Part shown: positions 1-6,781 of the stretch, piece after piece
Position numbering within the stretch: the first letter of the stretch is position 1
Layout of the letters: every line of letters begins with the position of its first letter
Source of the DNA: Streptococcus sp. A12
GTDB taxonomy: Bacteria; Bacillota; Bacilli; Lactobacillales; Streptococcaceae
Direction of reading: 5' to 3'
NCBI RefSeq assembly: GCF_905372335.1
Contig: NZ_CAJPOU010000002.1
Coordinates: 1 to 61,562, forward strand
Length of the DNA: 61,562 bases
The notes under the pieces: generated by a model
Databases searched by the model: none
Seen by the model: only the letters and a program-made list of their open reading frames with translations
What the model was told of the DNA's origin: nothing
Made by a program: the position numbers and the translations under genes

Positions 1-577
1 AGTGGTCAAGGTCAAGACCTTCCCAGTTTGCTGGGTATGGACCGTGGATGTTACCAATACCTGCTGCCAAGAAGTCGATTCCTGTAGCAACCATTGCTTT
101 AGCATCTTCGATTGGTGCCAATTCACCTTTACCAACGATACCGTCTTCTTCACCACCGATTGTACCAACTTCAGCTTCAACTGAGATACCTTTAGCGTGA
201 GCTTTTTCTACAACTTCTTTCGCCAATTTAAGGTTTTCTTCAACTGGAAGGTGTGATCCGTCGAACATGATTGAAGTGTAACCAACTTCGATACACTCAA
301 GAGCATCTTCGTAGTGACCATGGTCAAGGTGGATTGCAACTGGTACAGTGATACCCATTGCTTCAACAAGGTTAGCGATCATGTTGCGAGCTACTTTGTA
401 ACCACCCATGTATTTAGCAGCACCCATAGAAGTTTGGATCAAAACTGGAGCTTTTTTAGCTTCTGCTGCACGCAAGATAGCTTGAGTCCACTCAAGGTTG
501 TTTGTGTTAAATCCACCAACTGCGTAACCATTGTCACGAGCTGCTTGGACAAATTTTTCTGCTGAAACGATTGCCAT
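1..577 (-). CDS. fba: Class II fructose-1,6-bisphosphate aldolase (5' part)
   Basis: Glycolytic enzyme, cytosolic, Zn2+-dependent cleavage of fructose-1,6-bisphosphate to DHAP and glyceraldehyde-3-phosphate. The gene reads leftwards and runs off the window, so only about the first 192 residues are present. The protein begins MAIVSAEKFVQAARDNGY. It carries the class II metal-binding segment HLDHGHYED around residue 83 and VEAEVGTIGGEEDG further on, both typical of the family. The start is fixed by a very strong ribosome binding site (GAGGAGG, about 8 nt before ATG at 575-577). It appears monocistronic here, as a tRNA gene and its terminator lie upstream. A short palindrome lies in its 5' leader. 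Confidence 0.95.
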   Translation of the reverse strand, partial: MAIVSAEKFVQAARDNGYAVGGFNTNNLEWTQAILRAAEAKKAPVLIQTSMGAAKYMGGYKVARNMIANLVEAMGITVPVAIHLDHGHYEDALECIEVGYTSIMFDGSHLPVEENLKLAKEVVEKAHAKGISVEAEVGTIGGEEDGIVGKGELAPIEDAKAMVATGIDFLAAGIGNIHGPYPANWEGLDLDH

Positions 578-603
578 TAGTAGTAGGCCTCCTCTAATTT
601 ATT

Positions 604-616
604 GTGGTTAAACCAC
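604..616. promoter_or_regulatory. Palindrome in the fba leader
   Basis: The perfect-arm palindrome GTGGTT-A-AACCAC sits about 27 nt upstream of the fba start. An AT-rich TGATAAAAT (628-636 on the plus strand, read on minus) just upstream resembles an extended -10. The palindrome would then lie in the initial transcribed region, where a repressor could act. No regulator is identified from this window. Confidence 0.35.
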
Positions 617-720
617 TTACATTGTTTATTTTATCACTTTTTCATTGAAAATGCTAGCTTTTCCTGAAGCTTTAAAGCGTTTTCTTCTCTTTCAATCGAT
701 CTTTCTGCTATATGAACAAG

Positions 721-745
721 AAAAAAGACAGCCGAAGCTGTCTTG
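721..745 (-). terminator. Intrinsic terminator after tRNA-Leu
   Basis: On the minus strand AAGACAGC-TTCG-GCTGTCTT forms an 8-bp stem with a stable UUCG tetraloop, followed by a T-run. It lies about 10 nt past the tRNA 3' end and separates the tRNA from fba. Confidence 0.85.
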
Positions 746-754
746 ATTATCCGA

Positions 755-840
755 TGCGGAGAGAGGGACTTGAACCCTCACGACCTAAAGCGGTCACAGG
801 ATCCTTAGTCCTGCGCGTCTGCCAATTCCGCCATCCCCGC
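755..840 (-). tRNA. tRNA-Leu, anticodon AAG
   Basis: An 86-nt class II tRNA on the minus strand. The 7-bp acceptor stem pairs GCGGGGA with TCTCCGC (one G-U) and the discriminator is A73. The anticodon stem CAGGA/TCCTG encloses loop CTAAGGA, giving anticodon AAG (reads CUU; A34 normally edited to inosine). A long variable arm and the T-loop GTTCAAGTC are visible. CCA is not encoded. A TetraLoop terminator follows. Confidence 0.93.
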
Positions 841-1003
841 GATTGAGTACCTTACTAGTATATCAATCTTCTACTTTCTTGTCAAGATTTTTTTCAAACT
901 TTTTTCAAAGGTTGCAGATTTTCACAGGTTAAGCAGAGCGTCGGCTGCTTCACGTCTCTCTTATGTCCAGTTGAGGACACATCCCTATCACAGGAGGACT
1001 TTC

Positions 1004-1699
1004 TTAAGAAACTAGAATTGTCTCACTAGGGGTAACCAGGTATTTTTCAAATTCTAAATCAGGCATACAAGAGGCCATATCTTCTCTAATCCGCTCCAGT
1101 GTTTCCAAGCGCATCTCTATAGAGGTCGCTCGGTTTCCCTGGATGATAAAGAGGGCATTGCGAGTAGTCTCCTCCATCTTATAGCGCTCACCATCCCTCA
1201 CATCTAGCCAGGCCATGATGCCCTCTTGATCTCTGTAGACCGGATCGGTTTCACTAACATGCTTCTCTGTTGATAAAATGGGCAAAAAGGTATCCTCTCT
1301 TTGACTAATCGTAAACTCGATTGGTCCCTGGATCTTATCCAAATCATGCCCTCCAATGGCTAAAAAGGAACGGAGACATTCGACATTATAGATATCAATC
1401 ACACTATTGATCGTCGGAAGAAAGCCACGACTTTGGATATTCTTAATCAAAGCAAGAATGGTCGGCGGGTTCTTCTTGACACTACGCCCCGCTTCCTTCA
1501 ACAAATCCATATAGCCTTGTACAACTGCCTCCTCTTTCACCGAGCTGAGATCACAATTTAAGGCCCAGGCTTCCATCTCCTTCTTTTTAGCTAGAAAAGT
1601 TGCAGACAAGGGAGCTTGTGGATCCACCTGTTTAGCCACTCCGATTACAACTGTCTCAATCCCCAAATCCACCAAACTTTGATTCAGTATCCAGTCCAT
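1004..1699 (-). CDS. B3/B4 tRNA-binding-domain protein
   Basis: A 231-residue cytosolic protein resembling the stand-alone B3/B4 domain family. That domain is found in the beta subunit of phenylalanyl-tRNA synthetase, where it contributes to editing. Family-like features are the segment around residues 95-125 (SVIDIYNVECLRSFLAIGGHD) and the DVRDGERYKMEETTRNALFI region, typical of these proteins. No catalytic synthetase motifs are present, so it is not itself a synthetase. It may act in trans editing or aminoacyl-tRNA binding, but this is inference. It stands between the rpoE terminator and the tRNA gene and is probably transcribed alone. Confidence 0.7.
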   Translation of the reverse strand: MDWILNQSLVDLGIETVVIGVAKQVDPQAPLSATFLAKKKEMEAWALNCDLSSVKEEAVVQGYMDLLKEAGRSVKKNPPTILALIKNIQSRGFLPTINSVIDIYNVECLRSFLAIGGHDLDKIQGPIEFTISQREDTFLPILSTEKHVSETDPVYRDQEGIMAWLDVRDGERYKMEETTRNALFIIQGNRATSIEMRLETLERIREDMASCMPDLEFEKYLVTPSETILVS

Positions 1700-1775
1700 A
1701 TGCTCTTCCTCCTTCTGCGCTACAGCAACCTTACACCCTTATTATACTCCTCCTTGAAGCGTCCTTCAAGCAAAG

Positions 1776-1805
1776 AAAAAACAAGGAACGAATTCCTTGT
1801 TTTTT
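1776..1805 (-). terminator. Terminator of rpoE
   Basis: AACAAGGAA and TTCCTTGTT form a stem with A-run and T-run flanks. It begins 4 nt beyond the rpoE stop codon and works in principle in both directions. Confidence 0.85.
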
Positions 1806-1808
1806 GGA

Positions 1809-2387
1809 TTATTCTTCTTCTTCGTAAGACTCTTCTTCGTCTTCTTCGTCACTTAACTCAACTTCTTCATCCAACTCGTCTGGTGAGATTTCATTGATTT
1901 CAGCGTCATAGGCTTCCACTTCATCCTTCTCATCTTCTGGGTTTTCATCATCGTAAGTAAGCGCTGGATCTGCTTCGTAGACATCTTCGTCTTCTGGATC
2001 ATCCGCATTGTAATCGATCGCGTCTTCGTCTCCGTCCATAAAGGCATTGACGCGTTTTTTCTTACGTTTCTTAGGCTCTTCGTCTTCATCTGTTTCTTCA
2101 AGAGCGATGATTTCTTCATCTACCTCATCGATCGCATACCATGAGCGAAGCCCCCATTTGTTATCTCCTAGTGGGATAAAGCTTCCATCCACATTCAATT
2201 CCGTATAGAACAAGGGAAGAGCTTCACGAATTTCACTGTTTGATTTTTCGAGGTAGTTTTGAATTTCATTGACCAGGTCATTGAAATACATTTCATGATC
2301 ACGGCCACGTGACTCTAAGATCGCACGGGCTACTTCAATCATTGAAAGTTCACTTTTTTCTTGTCCAGCAAATACTTCTAATTCCAA
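1809..2387 (-). CDS. rpoE: RNA polymerase delta subunit
   Basis: Delta subunit of Gram-positive RNA polymerase, which increases promoter selectivity and recycling of the enzyme. The 192-residue protein has the expected two parts. An N-terminal globular HARE-type domain occupies about residues 1-90 (MELEVFAGQEKSELSMIEVA, and LGDNKWGLRSWYAIDE near residue 80). A very acidic disordered tail of Glu/Asp repeats runs from about residue 95 to the end, interrupted by a basic KKRKKKR patch. That layout is diagnostic of RpoE. It is monocistronic, with a consensus promoter upstream and an intrinsic terminator downstream. Confidence 0.95.
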   Translation of the reverse strand: MELEVFAGQEKSELSMIEVARAILESRGRDHEMYFNDLVNEIQNYLEKSNSEIREALPLFYTELNVDGSFIPLGDNKWGLRSWYAIDEVDEEIIALEETDEDEEPKKRKKKRVNAFMDGDEDAIDYNADDPEDEDVYEADPALTYDDENPEDEKDEVEAYDAEINEISPDELDEEVELSDEEDEEESYEEEE

Positions 2388-2478
2388 GGTAGATCTCCTT
2401 CATTTTTATCTCAAGGCAACACTCTTTTTCATTAAAAAAGAGGATACCCCTAGAATACATCATTTATCGTTACACTCT

Positions 2479-2507
2479 ATTGTACGATAATTTTCCCCTT
2501 TCGTCAA
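2479..2507 (-). promoter_or_regulatory. SigA promoter of rpoE
   Basis: On the minus strand TTGACG, a 17-nt spacer and TACAAT match the housekeeping consensus at 10 of 12 positions. It lies about 90 nt before the rpoE start. Confidence 0.8.
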
Positions 2508-2524
2508 AGGAAAATTCCGCGCCA

Positions 2525-2571
2525 ATAAGAAGAGAAAAGCCGGGACACATGGCCTCAGCTTTTCTTCTTAT
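2525..2571 (-). terminator. Probable terminator of tig
   Basis: A long stem with arms ATAAGAAGA(GA)AAAGC and GCTTTTCTTCTTAT, with a two-base bulge, begins about 35 nt past the tig stop. The downstream T stretch is part of the stem, so efficiency is uncertain. Confidence 0.55.
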
Positions 2572-2605
2572 GACTTGTTTCCATCAAGATGGAAGATCGT
2601 CTTTT

Positions 2606-3889
2606 TTATTTTACTTTTGCAGTGCTTGTGATCACTTCAACAGCTTTCTTCACAGCGATGTCGTGTTTCAACATTTCTGGTGAAAGCAAGCTACGAACTT
2701 GTTCAACTGGCATGTTGTAATCTGCTGCCAATTGTTCGATTTCTGCAGTTACTTCTTCGTCAGTTGCTTCGAAGCCTTCTGCTTTAGCAACCGCTTCTAC
2801 GACAAGGTTTGTCTTAGTACGTGCAGCTGCATCTGCTTCATATTGTTTGTGAAGATCTTCTTGAGTTGTACCAGTGATTTGGAAGTACATGTCTGGAGAG
2901 ATTCCTTGACGTTGCATGTTTCCAAGGAATTCATTGACAGCACGGTGTACTTCTTCGTGGATCATTTCTTCTGGAAGGTCAACGATTTCTGCATTTTCTA
3001 CTGCAAGGTCAATCGCTGCTGACTCAACTGCATCTTTGTAAGCTTCTTCTTTCGCTTCAGCCAACTCTTTGCGGTATTTTTCTTTTAATTCAGCAAGAGT
3101 TTCAACTTCTTCATCGATGTCTTTTGCCAATTCATCGTCAAGAGCTGGTACTTCTTTTGCTTTTACTTCGTGGATGGTTGTCACGAATTTTGCTTCTTTA
3201 CCTGCAAGGTCAGTTGCTTGGTAGTTTTCTGGGAAAGTTACGATGACATCAACTGTCTCACCAGCTGAGTGTCCAACCAATTGGTCTTCGAAACCTGGGA
3301 TGAATTGACCTGAGCCAAGTCCAAGTGAGAAGTTATCTCCTTTTCCTCCGTCAAACTCAACACCGTCAACAGAACCTACAAAGTCGATCACAACGGTATC
3401 ACCTTCAGCTGCTGGTCCTTCTTTGATTACCAATTCAGCCAAGTTGTTGCGTTCGCGTTCGATACGTGCATCTACATCTTCATCTGTTACTTCTTTAGAA
3501 ACTTCTACAGATACTTCAAGGTCGTTGTAAGCACCCAATTTTACTTCTGGTTTTGTAACAACATTTGCTGTCAATGTCCAATCTTGACCTTTTTCCATTG
3601 ATACAACGTCAAAAGTTGGTTGAGCAACCACTTCAAGACCTGCTTCTTTTACTGCTGCTTCATAAGCTGCTGGAAGAAGATCGTTCAAAGCATCTTGATA
3701 AAGTGATTCTTCACCAAAACGTTGGTTGAAGATCGGACGTGGAAGGTGACCTTTACGGAATCCTGGTACGTTCAAGTTTTTCTTAACAGACTCAAACACG
3801 CGGTCTAAAGCTGGTTTAATTTGGTCTTGACTGATGGTAAAAGTCAATACTCCGCGGTTTGTTTCTTTGTTTTCAAATGATACAGACAT
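2606..3889 (-). CDS. tig: Trigger factor (ribosome-associated chaperone, PPIase)
   Basis: Ribosome-bound chaperone that shields nascent chains and catalyses prolyl isomerisation. At 427 residues it has the family's usual length. Domains in order are the N-terminal ribosome-binding domain with its signature NVPGFRKGHLPRPIFNQRFG (about residues 40-60), the FKBP-like PPIase domain around 160-245 (GDTVVIDFVGSVDGVEFDGG) and a helical substrate-binding C-terminal domain. It is monocistronic. A promoter lies 38-65 nt upstream and a ribosome binding site AAGGAGA precedes the ATG at 3889. Confidence 0.97.
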   Translation of the reverse strand: MSVSFENKETNRGVLTFTISQDQIKPALDRVFESVKKNLNVPGFRKGHLPRPIFNQRFGEESLYQDALNDLLPAAYEAAVKEAGLEVVAQPTFDVVSMEKGQDWTLTANVVTKPEVKLGAYNDLEVSVEVSKEVTDEDVDARIERERNNLAELVIKEGPAAEGDTVVIDFVGSVDGVEFDGGKGDNFSLGLGSGQFIPGFEDQLVGHSAGETVDVIVTFPENYQATDLAGKEAKFVTTIHEVKAKEVPALDDELAKDIDEEVETLAELKEKYRKELAEAKEEAYKDAVESAAIDLAVENAEIVDLPEEMIHEEVHRAVNEFLGNMQRQGISPDMYFQITGTTQEDLHKQYEADAAARTKTNLVVEAVAKAEGFEATDEEVTAEIEQLAADYNMPVEQVRSLLSPEMLKHDIAVKKAVEVITSTAKVK

Positions 3890-3926
3890 TCTGTCTCTCC
3901 TTAAAATAATATAGTCATTCCTAATA

Positions 3927-3954
3927 ATTTTACCATAAAACTTCGAAAATGCAA
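3927..3954 (-). promoter_or_regulatory. SigA promoter of tig
   Basis: On the minus strand TTGCAT, a 16-nt spacer and TAAAAT precede the tig start by about 40 nt. Confidence 0.6.
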
Positions 3955-4069
3955 GTTTTTGGGCATCTTGGTTTTGTGGAAACTGCTTCTTATTAGAGGA
4001 ATTCTATAGTGGTTTCTGAAGACCAAAAGATTAAAAATTTCTTTCCTATCTCAAGAAGTGTCCCGGAAT

Positions 4070-4099
4070 AAAAAAACTAGTCCATGACTGAACTAGTTT
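4070..4099 (-). terminator. Terminator of the truA-pdxK operon
   Basis: AAACTAGT and ACTAGTTT form an 8-bp stem with a 10-nt loop and a run of seven T on the minus strand. It starts 9 nt past the last gene of the operon. Confidence 0.85.
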
Positions 4100-4107
4100 C
4101 CTTCCTA

Positions 4108-4671
4108 TTAGGATTTCCGAAGCGGATCTTCTTGGTAAGTAGCACGCGCCCCACCGATCAACTTTGGACGACTGGCTAGAGCTGTCACATGAGCGCCACC
4201 CAGTTCTTTCAAGACAGGGCGAACGGGTACTTGCACATGCTTGACATGCATCCCGATAGAAGTATCCCCGATATCCAAACCAGCCTGAGCTGTGATATAT
4301 TCCACTTCGACAGGGTCTTTCATATAACCGAAGGCTGCCAACTGTCCGGCCCCCCCCGCATGGAGGCTCGGTAGTACATTGACGATTTCTAAGTCTTTCT
4401 TTTCTGCTAGTTCACGTTCGACCACCAGAGCGCGATTAAGATGCTCACATCCTTGGACAGCTAAGTAAATCCCTTTGGGAGTTAGGGTATCCAGGATGGT
4501 TTTCACAATGGCTTGCCCAATCTCCAGGCTTGAGTTCTTCCCGATACTTGCGCCAGCGACTTCACTGGTGGACAGGCCTAATACGAGGATTTGTCCCTGA
4601 TGCAGATTGGCCTTGGATAATAGATCCAGCAAGATCTCCTGGGTTTCTCTTTTTAATTGCTCTAACTCCAT
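4108..4671 (-). CDS. TIGR01440/UPF0340 family protein
   Basis: A 187-residue soluble protein of the TIGR01440 (DUF436, YwlG-like) family. The function is not established. Family-like stretches are LVLGLSTSEVAGASIGKNSS near residue 30 and VQGCEHLNRALVVE near residue 72. The conserved glycines of the GGAGQLAAFGYMKDPVEVEYI segment follow. It is the last gene of a four-gene operon, 3 nt after the ECF S component and just before a strong terminator. The tight coupling to pyridoxine kinase and a putative pyridoxine transporter suggests a role near B6 salvage, which is inference only. Confidence 0.8.
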   Translation of the reverse strand: MELEQLKRETQEILLDLLSKANLHQGQILVLGLSTSEVAGASIGKNSSLEIGQAIVKTILDTLTPKGIYLAVQGCEHLNRALVVERELAEKKDLEIVNVLPSLHAGGAGQLAAFGYMKDPVEVEYITAQAGLDIGDTSIGMHVKHVQVPVRPVLKELGGAHVTALASRPKLIGGARATYQEDPLRKS

Positions 4672-4674
4672 CTT

Positions 4675-5145
4675 CTAATTTCCCTTCTTTGGTAAGAAAT
4701 GATACAGAGCATATCCCAGAGCCATCCCAACGAAGTTTTGAACAAGATTATGAGGAACCTCTTCAATGGCCGCTACCCAGGTATTTCCTAAAAAGAGCGC
4801 TGATGCTAGGGCATAGCCGCCTACCATGATAACCGTTCCTAGAAGCAGACCGATGTAACGGGCTTTTCCTTTAAAGCCAGCAAAGTAACCTTGAGCTCCG
4901 TGGAAAAGAAGACTAAAGAACATCCATTGAGGATAGCCAGAGAGGAGGTCTAAGAGAAAGGCACCAAGACCACCGACCACTGCTCCTTCTTTGCGCCCCA
5001 GATAAAAGGCGGTAAAGTAGACACCTAGATCCAACAAGGTCACCATCCCGGTTGGAGTTGGCAACTTGGTATAATAGCCTAGCACAACTGTCAAGGCGGT
5101 TAAAATGGCTAAATGCGCGATTACTTGGGTCCGTTTATTGGTCAT
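4675..5145 (-). CDS. ECF transporter S component, probably for a B6 vitamer
   Basis: A 156-residue integral membrane protein with five to six predicted transmembrane helices, typical of the substrate-binding S components of energy-coupling factor vitamin transporters. It would pair with the shared EcfA/A'/T module encoded elsewhere. Characteristic features are the N-terminal ALTVVLGYYTKLPTPTGMVTLLD segment and the acidic/aromatic GGLGAFLLDLLSGYPQWMFFSLLFHG region. The start overlaps the pyridoxine-kinase gene by 11 bp, so the two are translationally coupled. This context supports the predicted pyridoxine-specific S component (PdxU-like), but a thiamine precursor substrate cannot be excluded. 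Confidence 0.8.
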   Translation of the reverse strand: MTNKRTQVIAHLAILTALTVVLGYYTKLPTPTGMVTLLDLGVYFTAFYLGRKEGAVVGGLGAFLLDLLSGYPQWMFFSLLFHGAQGYFAGFKGKARYIGLLLGTVIMVGGYALASALFLGNTWVAAIEEVPHNLVQNFVGMALGYALYHFLPKKGN

Positions 5146-5896
5146 ATTGAACTACTCCATATTGATCTGATTTTTGAATGGCTTGGTAGACAAAGTCTTT
5201 AGAGGCTTTGACAGCTTCTAAGGTTGCCTTCCCTTGGACTAACTGGCTTGCTATGCTAGAGGCAAAGGTACAACCAGCTCCTGTATTATTCTTTTCTAAA
5301 ACATCTTCTTCGAAGACCGTAAAGTCTTGCCCGTCATAAAAGACATCGATGGCTTTTTCCTTGTTAAGGCGGTTGCCCCCTTTGACCACGACAGTCGCTG
5401 CTCCCAATTCATGGAGCTTGCGCGCCGCCTCCTTCATATCGTCGAGCGATTGAATCTTGCTTTGAGTCAAGATCTCAGCTTCTGGTAAGTTTGGCGTGAT
5501 GATGGTCACATAAGGGAAGAACTTGATCAATTCATCTCGAAGGGCTGACACTTCTACGTCATGGGTTTCCTTGCAGACCAAGACGGGGTCTAGTACCACA
5601 GGAATACCTGCATGAGCTTTGACATAGTCCAAGGCTAAGTCTGCCACTTGGACATTTGGCAAGAGGCCGAGTTTAATAGCAGAGAAAGGAACATCCTTGA
5701 GAGAGTGGAGCTGTTGGGCAAAGGTCGTTGGATCCACTGGAATCACTTCAAAACCGTGCTCCGTCATAGCGGTCAAACAAGTCACCGCTACAAAGCCATG
5801 CTGTTTATTAGTCGTATAAGTTGCAAGGTCTGCATGAAGACCTCCCCCACTAAAAATATCATTTCCTGAAATAGCTAGAATCAATTCATTACTCAT
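5135..5896 (-). CDS. pdxK: Pyridoxine/hydroxymethylpyrimidine kinase (ThiD/PdxK family)
   Basis: Cytosolic ribokinase-superfamily kinase of 253 residues. It phosphorylates pyridoxal/pyridoxine, or hydroxymethylpyrimidine if it acts as ThiD. Recognisable parts are the N-terminal ILAISGNDIFSGGGLHADL substrate region, the VVLDPVLVCKE segment near residue 103 and the catalytic NNTGAGCTFASSIAS motif near residue 205, whose aspartate/cysteine-type anion hole is characteristic. It overlaps truA by 8 bp and the S-component gene by 11 bp. The absence of other thiamine genes and the neighbouring S component favour B6 salvage. Confidence 0.85.
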   Translation of the reverse strand: MSNELILAISGNDIFSGGGLHADLATYTTNKQHGFVAVTCLTAMTEHGFEVIPVDPTTFAQQLHSLKDVPFSAIKLGLLPNVQVADLALDYVKAHAGIPVVLDPVLVCKETHDVEVSALRDELIKFFPYVTIITPNLPEAEILTQSKIQSLDDMKEAARKLHELGAATVVVKGGNRLNKEKAIDVFYDGQDFTVFEEDVLEKNNTGAGCTFASSIASQLVQGKATLEAVKASKDFVYQAIQKSDQYGVVQYDQ

Positions 5897-6635
5897 AACG
5901 GATCTCCTTTAAATATAAGCCATTTGGCGCTGCTGTAGGACCTGCTAGATTGCGGTCCTTCTTTTCTAAAATCAAGTCAATTTGCTCCACCGGCATTCGT
6001 CCATTGCCAATCTTCAGCAAGGTCCCCACCATATTGCGGATTTGCTTGTAGAGAAAGCCATTGCCCGAAAAGGTAAAGAGAAGACGATGATTTGCCACGT
6101 CCTCGACCAAGCGAGCCTCTGTAATCGTGCGAACCTTGTCTTCCACACTGGTACCCGAAGCTGTAAAACCGGTGAAATCATGGGTTCCCTCCAACTTTCG
6201 GATGGCTACTTGCATCTTTTCCACATCCAAAGGATAAGGATAGTGGGTGGCATAGTGACGCATCATGGGATTCTTGGGACGACCATAATCCACGATGAAT
6301 TCATAGGTTTTGCTGTGCTTCTGGTAGCGTGAATGAAAGTCCTCAGGCACTTGCTCCACCCGGATAAAGTCAATATCCTCTGGGGTTTGGGTATCGAGGG
6401 CAAAACGGAGCTTCTCCTCGTCCCGTGGCTGGGGGAGATCAAAATGGATGACCTGCCCAAGGGCATGGACACCTGCATCCGTCCGGCCTGCTCCATGGAT
6501 GGTCACAGGATTTCCTTGATTGAGACGCATCAAGGTCTTCTCGATTTCTTCTTGCACACTACGGGCATGCGGTTGTCGTTGGAAACCTGCAAATAGAGTT
6601 CCATCGTAAGAAATAGTTGCTTTGTATCGTGTCAT
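5889..6635 (-). CDS. truA: tRNA pseudouridine(38-40) synthase
   Basis: Converts U38, U39 and U40 of the tRNA anticodon arm to pseudouridine. The 248-residue protein starts MTRYKATISYDGTLFAGFQR and carries the catalytic-aspartate motif GAGRTDAGVHALGQVIHFD near residue 50. FTFSGNGFLYKQIRNMVGTL, also diagnostic, is near residue 195. It is the first gene of the operon with pdxK, the S component and the TIGR01440 gene. No Shine-Dalgarno sequence precedes the ATG. The predicted -10 element ends only 6 nt upstream, so the mRNA may be leaderless. Confidence 0.96.
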   Translation of the reverse strand: MTRYKATISYDGTLFAGFQRQPHARSVQEEIEKTLMRLNQGNPVTIHGAGRTDAGVHALGQVIHFDLPQPRDEEKLRFALDTQTPEDIDFIRVEQVPEDFHSRYQKHSKTYEFIVDYGRPKNPMMRHYATHYPYPLDVEKMQVAIRKLEGTHDFTGFTASGTSVEDKVRTITEARLVEDVANHRLLFTFSGNGFLYKQIRNMVGTLLKIGNGRMPVEQIDLILEKKDRNLAGPTAAPNGLYLKEIRYE

Positions 6636-6641
6636 GTTTTT

Positions 6642-6670
6642 ATTTTATCAAGTTCATCCGAGCTGAACAA
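6642..6670 (-). promoter_or_regulatory. Promoter of the truA-pdxK operon, abutting the ATG
   Basis: On the minus strand TTGTTC, a 17-nt spacer and TAAAAT, followed by AAAAAC and then the truA ATG. A usual initiation point 7 nt beyond the -10 would coincide with the A of the start codon. Confidence 0.55.
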
Positions 6671-6711
6671 GGCGGAAAAGAGAGGACTGTCCGGGTACAG
6701 TTTCCGATACA

Positions 6712-6766
6712 AAAAAAAGAACCAAGTCTTTCCTCTTCCATCTCTGGAAAATAGAAAGACTTAGTT
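6712..6766 (-). terminator. Terminator of strH
   Basis: AACTAAGTCTTTC and GAAAGACTTGGTT pair across a 20-nt interior, followed on the minus strand by TTTTTTTT. It begins about 15 nt past the strH stop. Confidence 0.8.
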
Positions 6767-6781
6767 CAATCGGGGGGCTGA

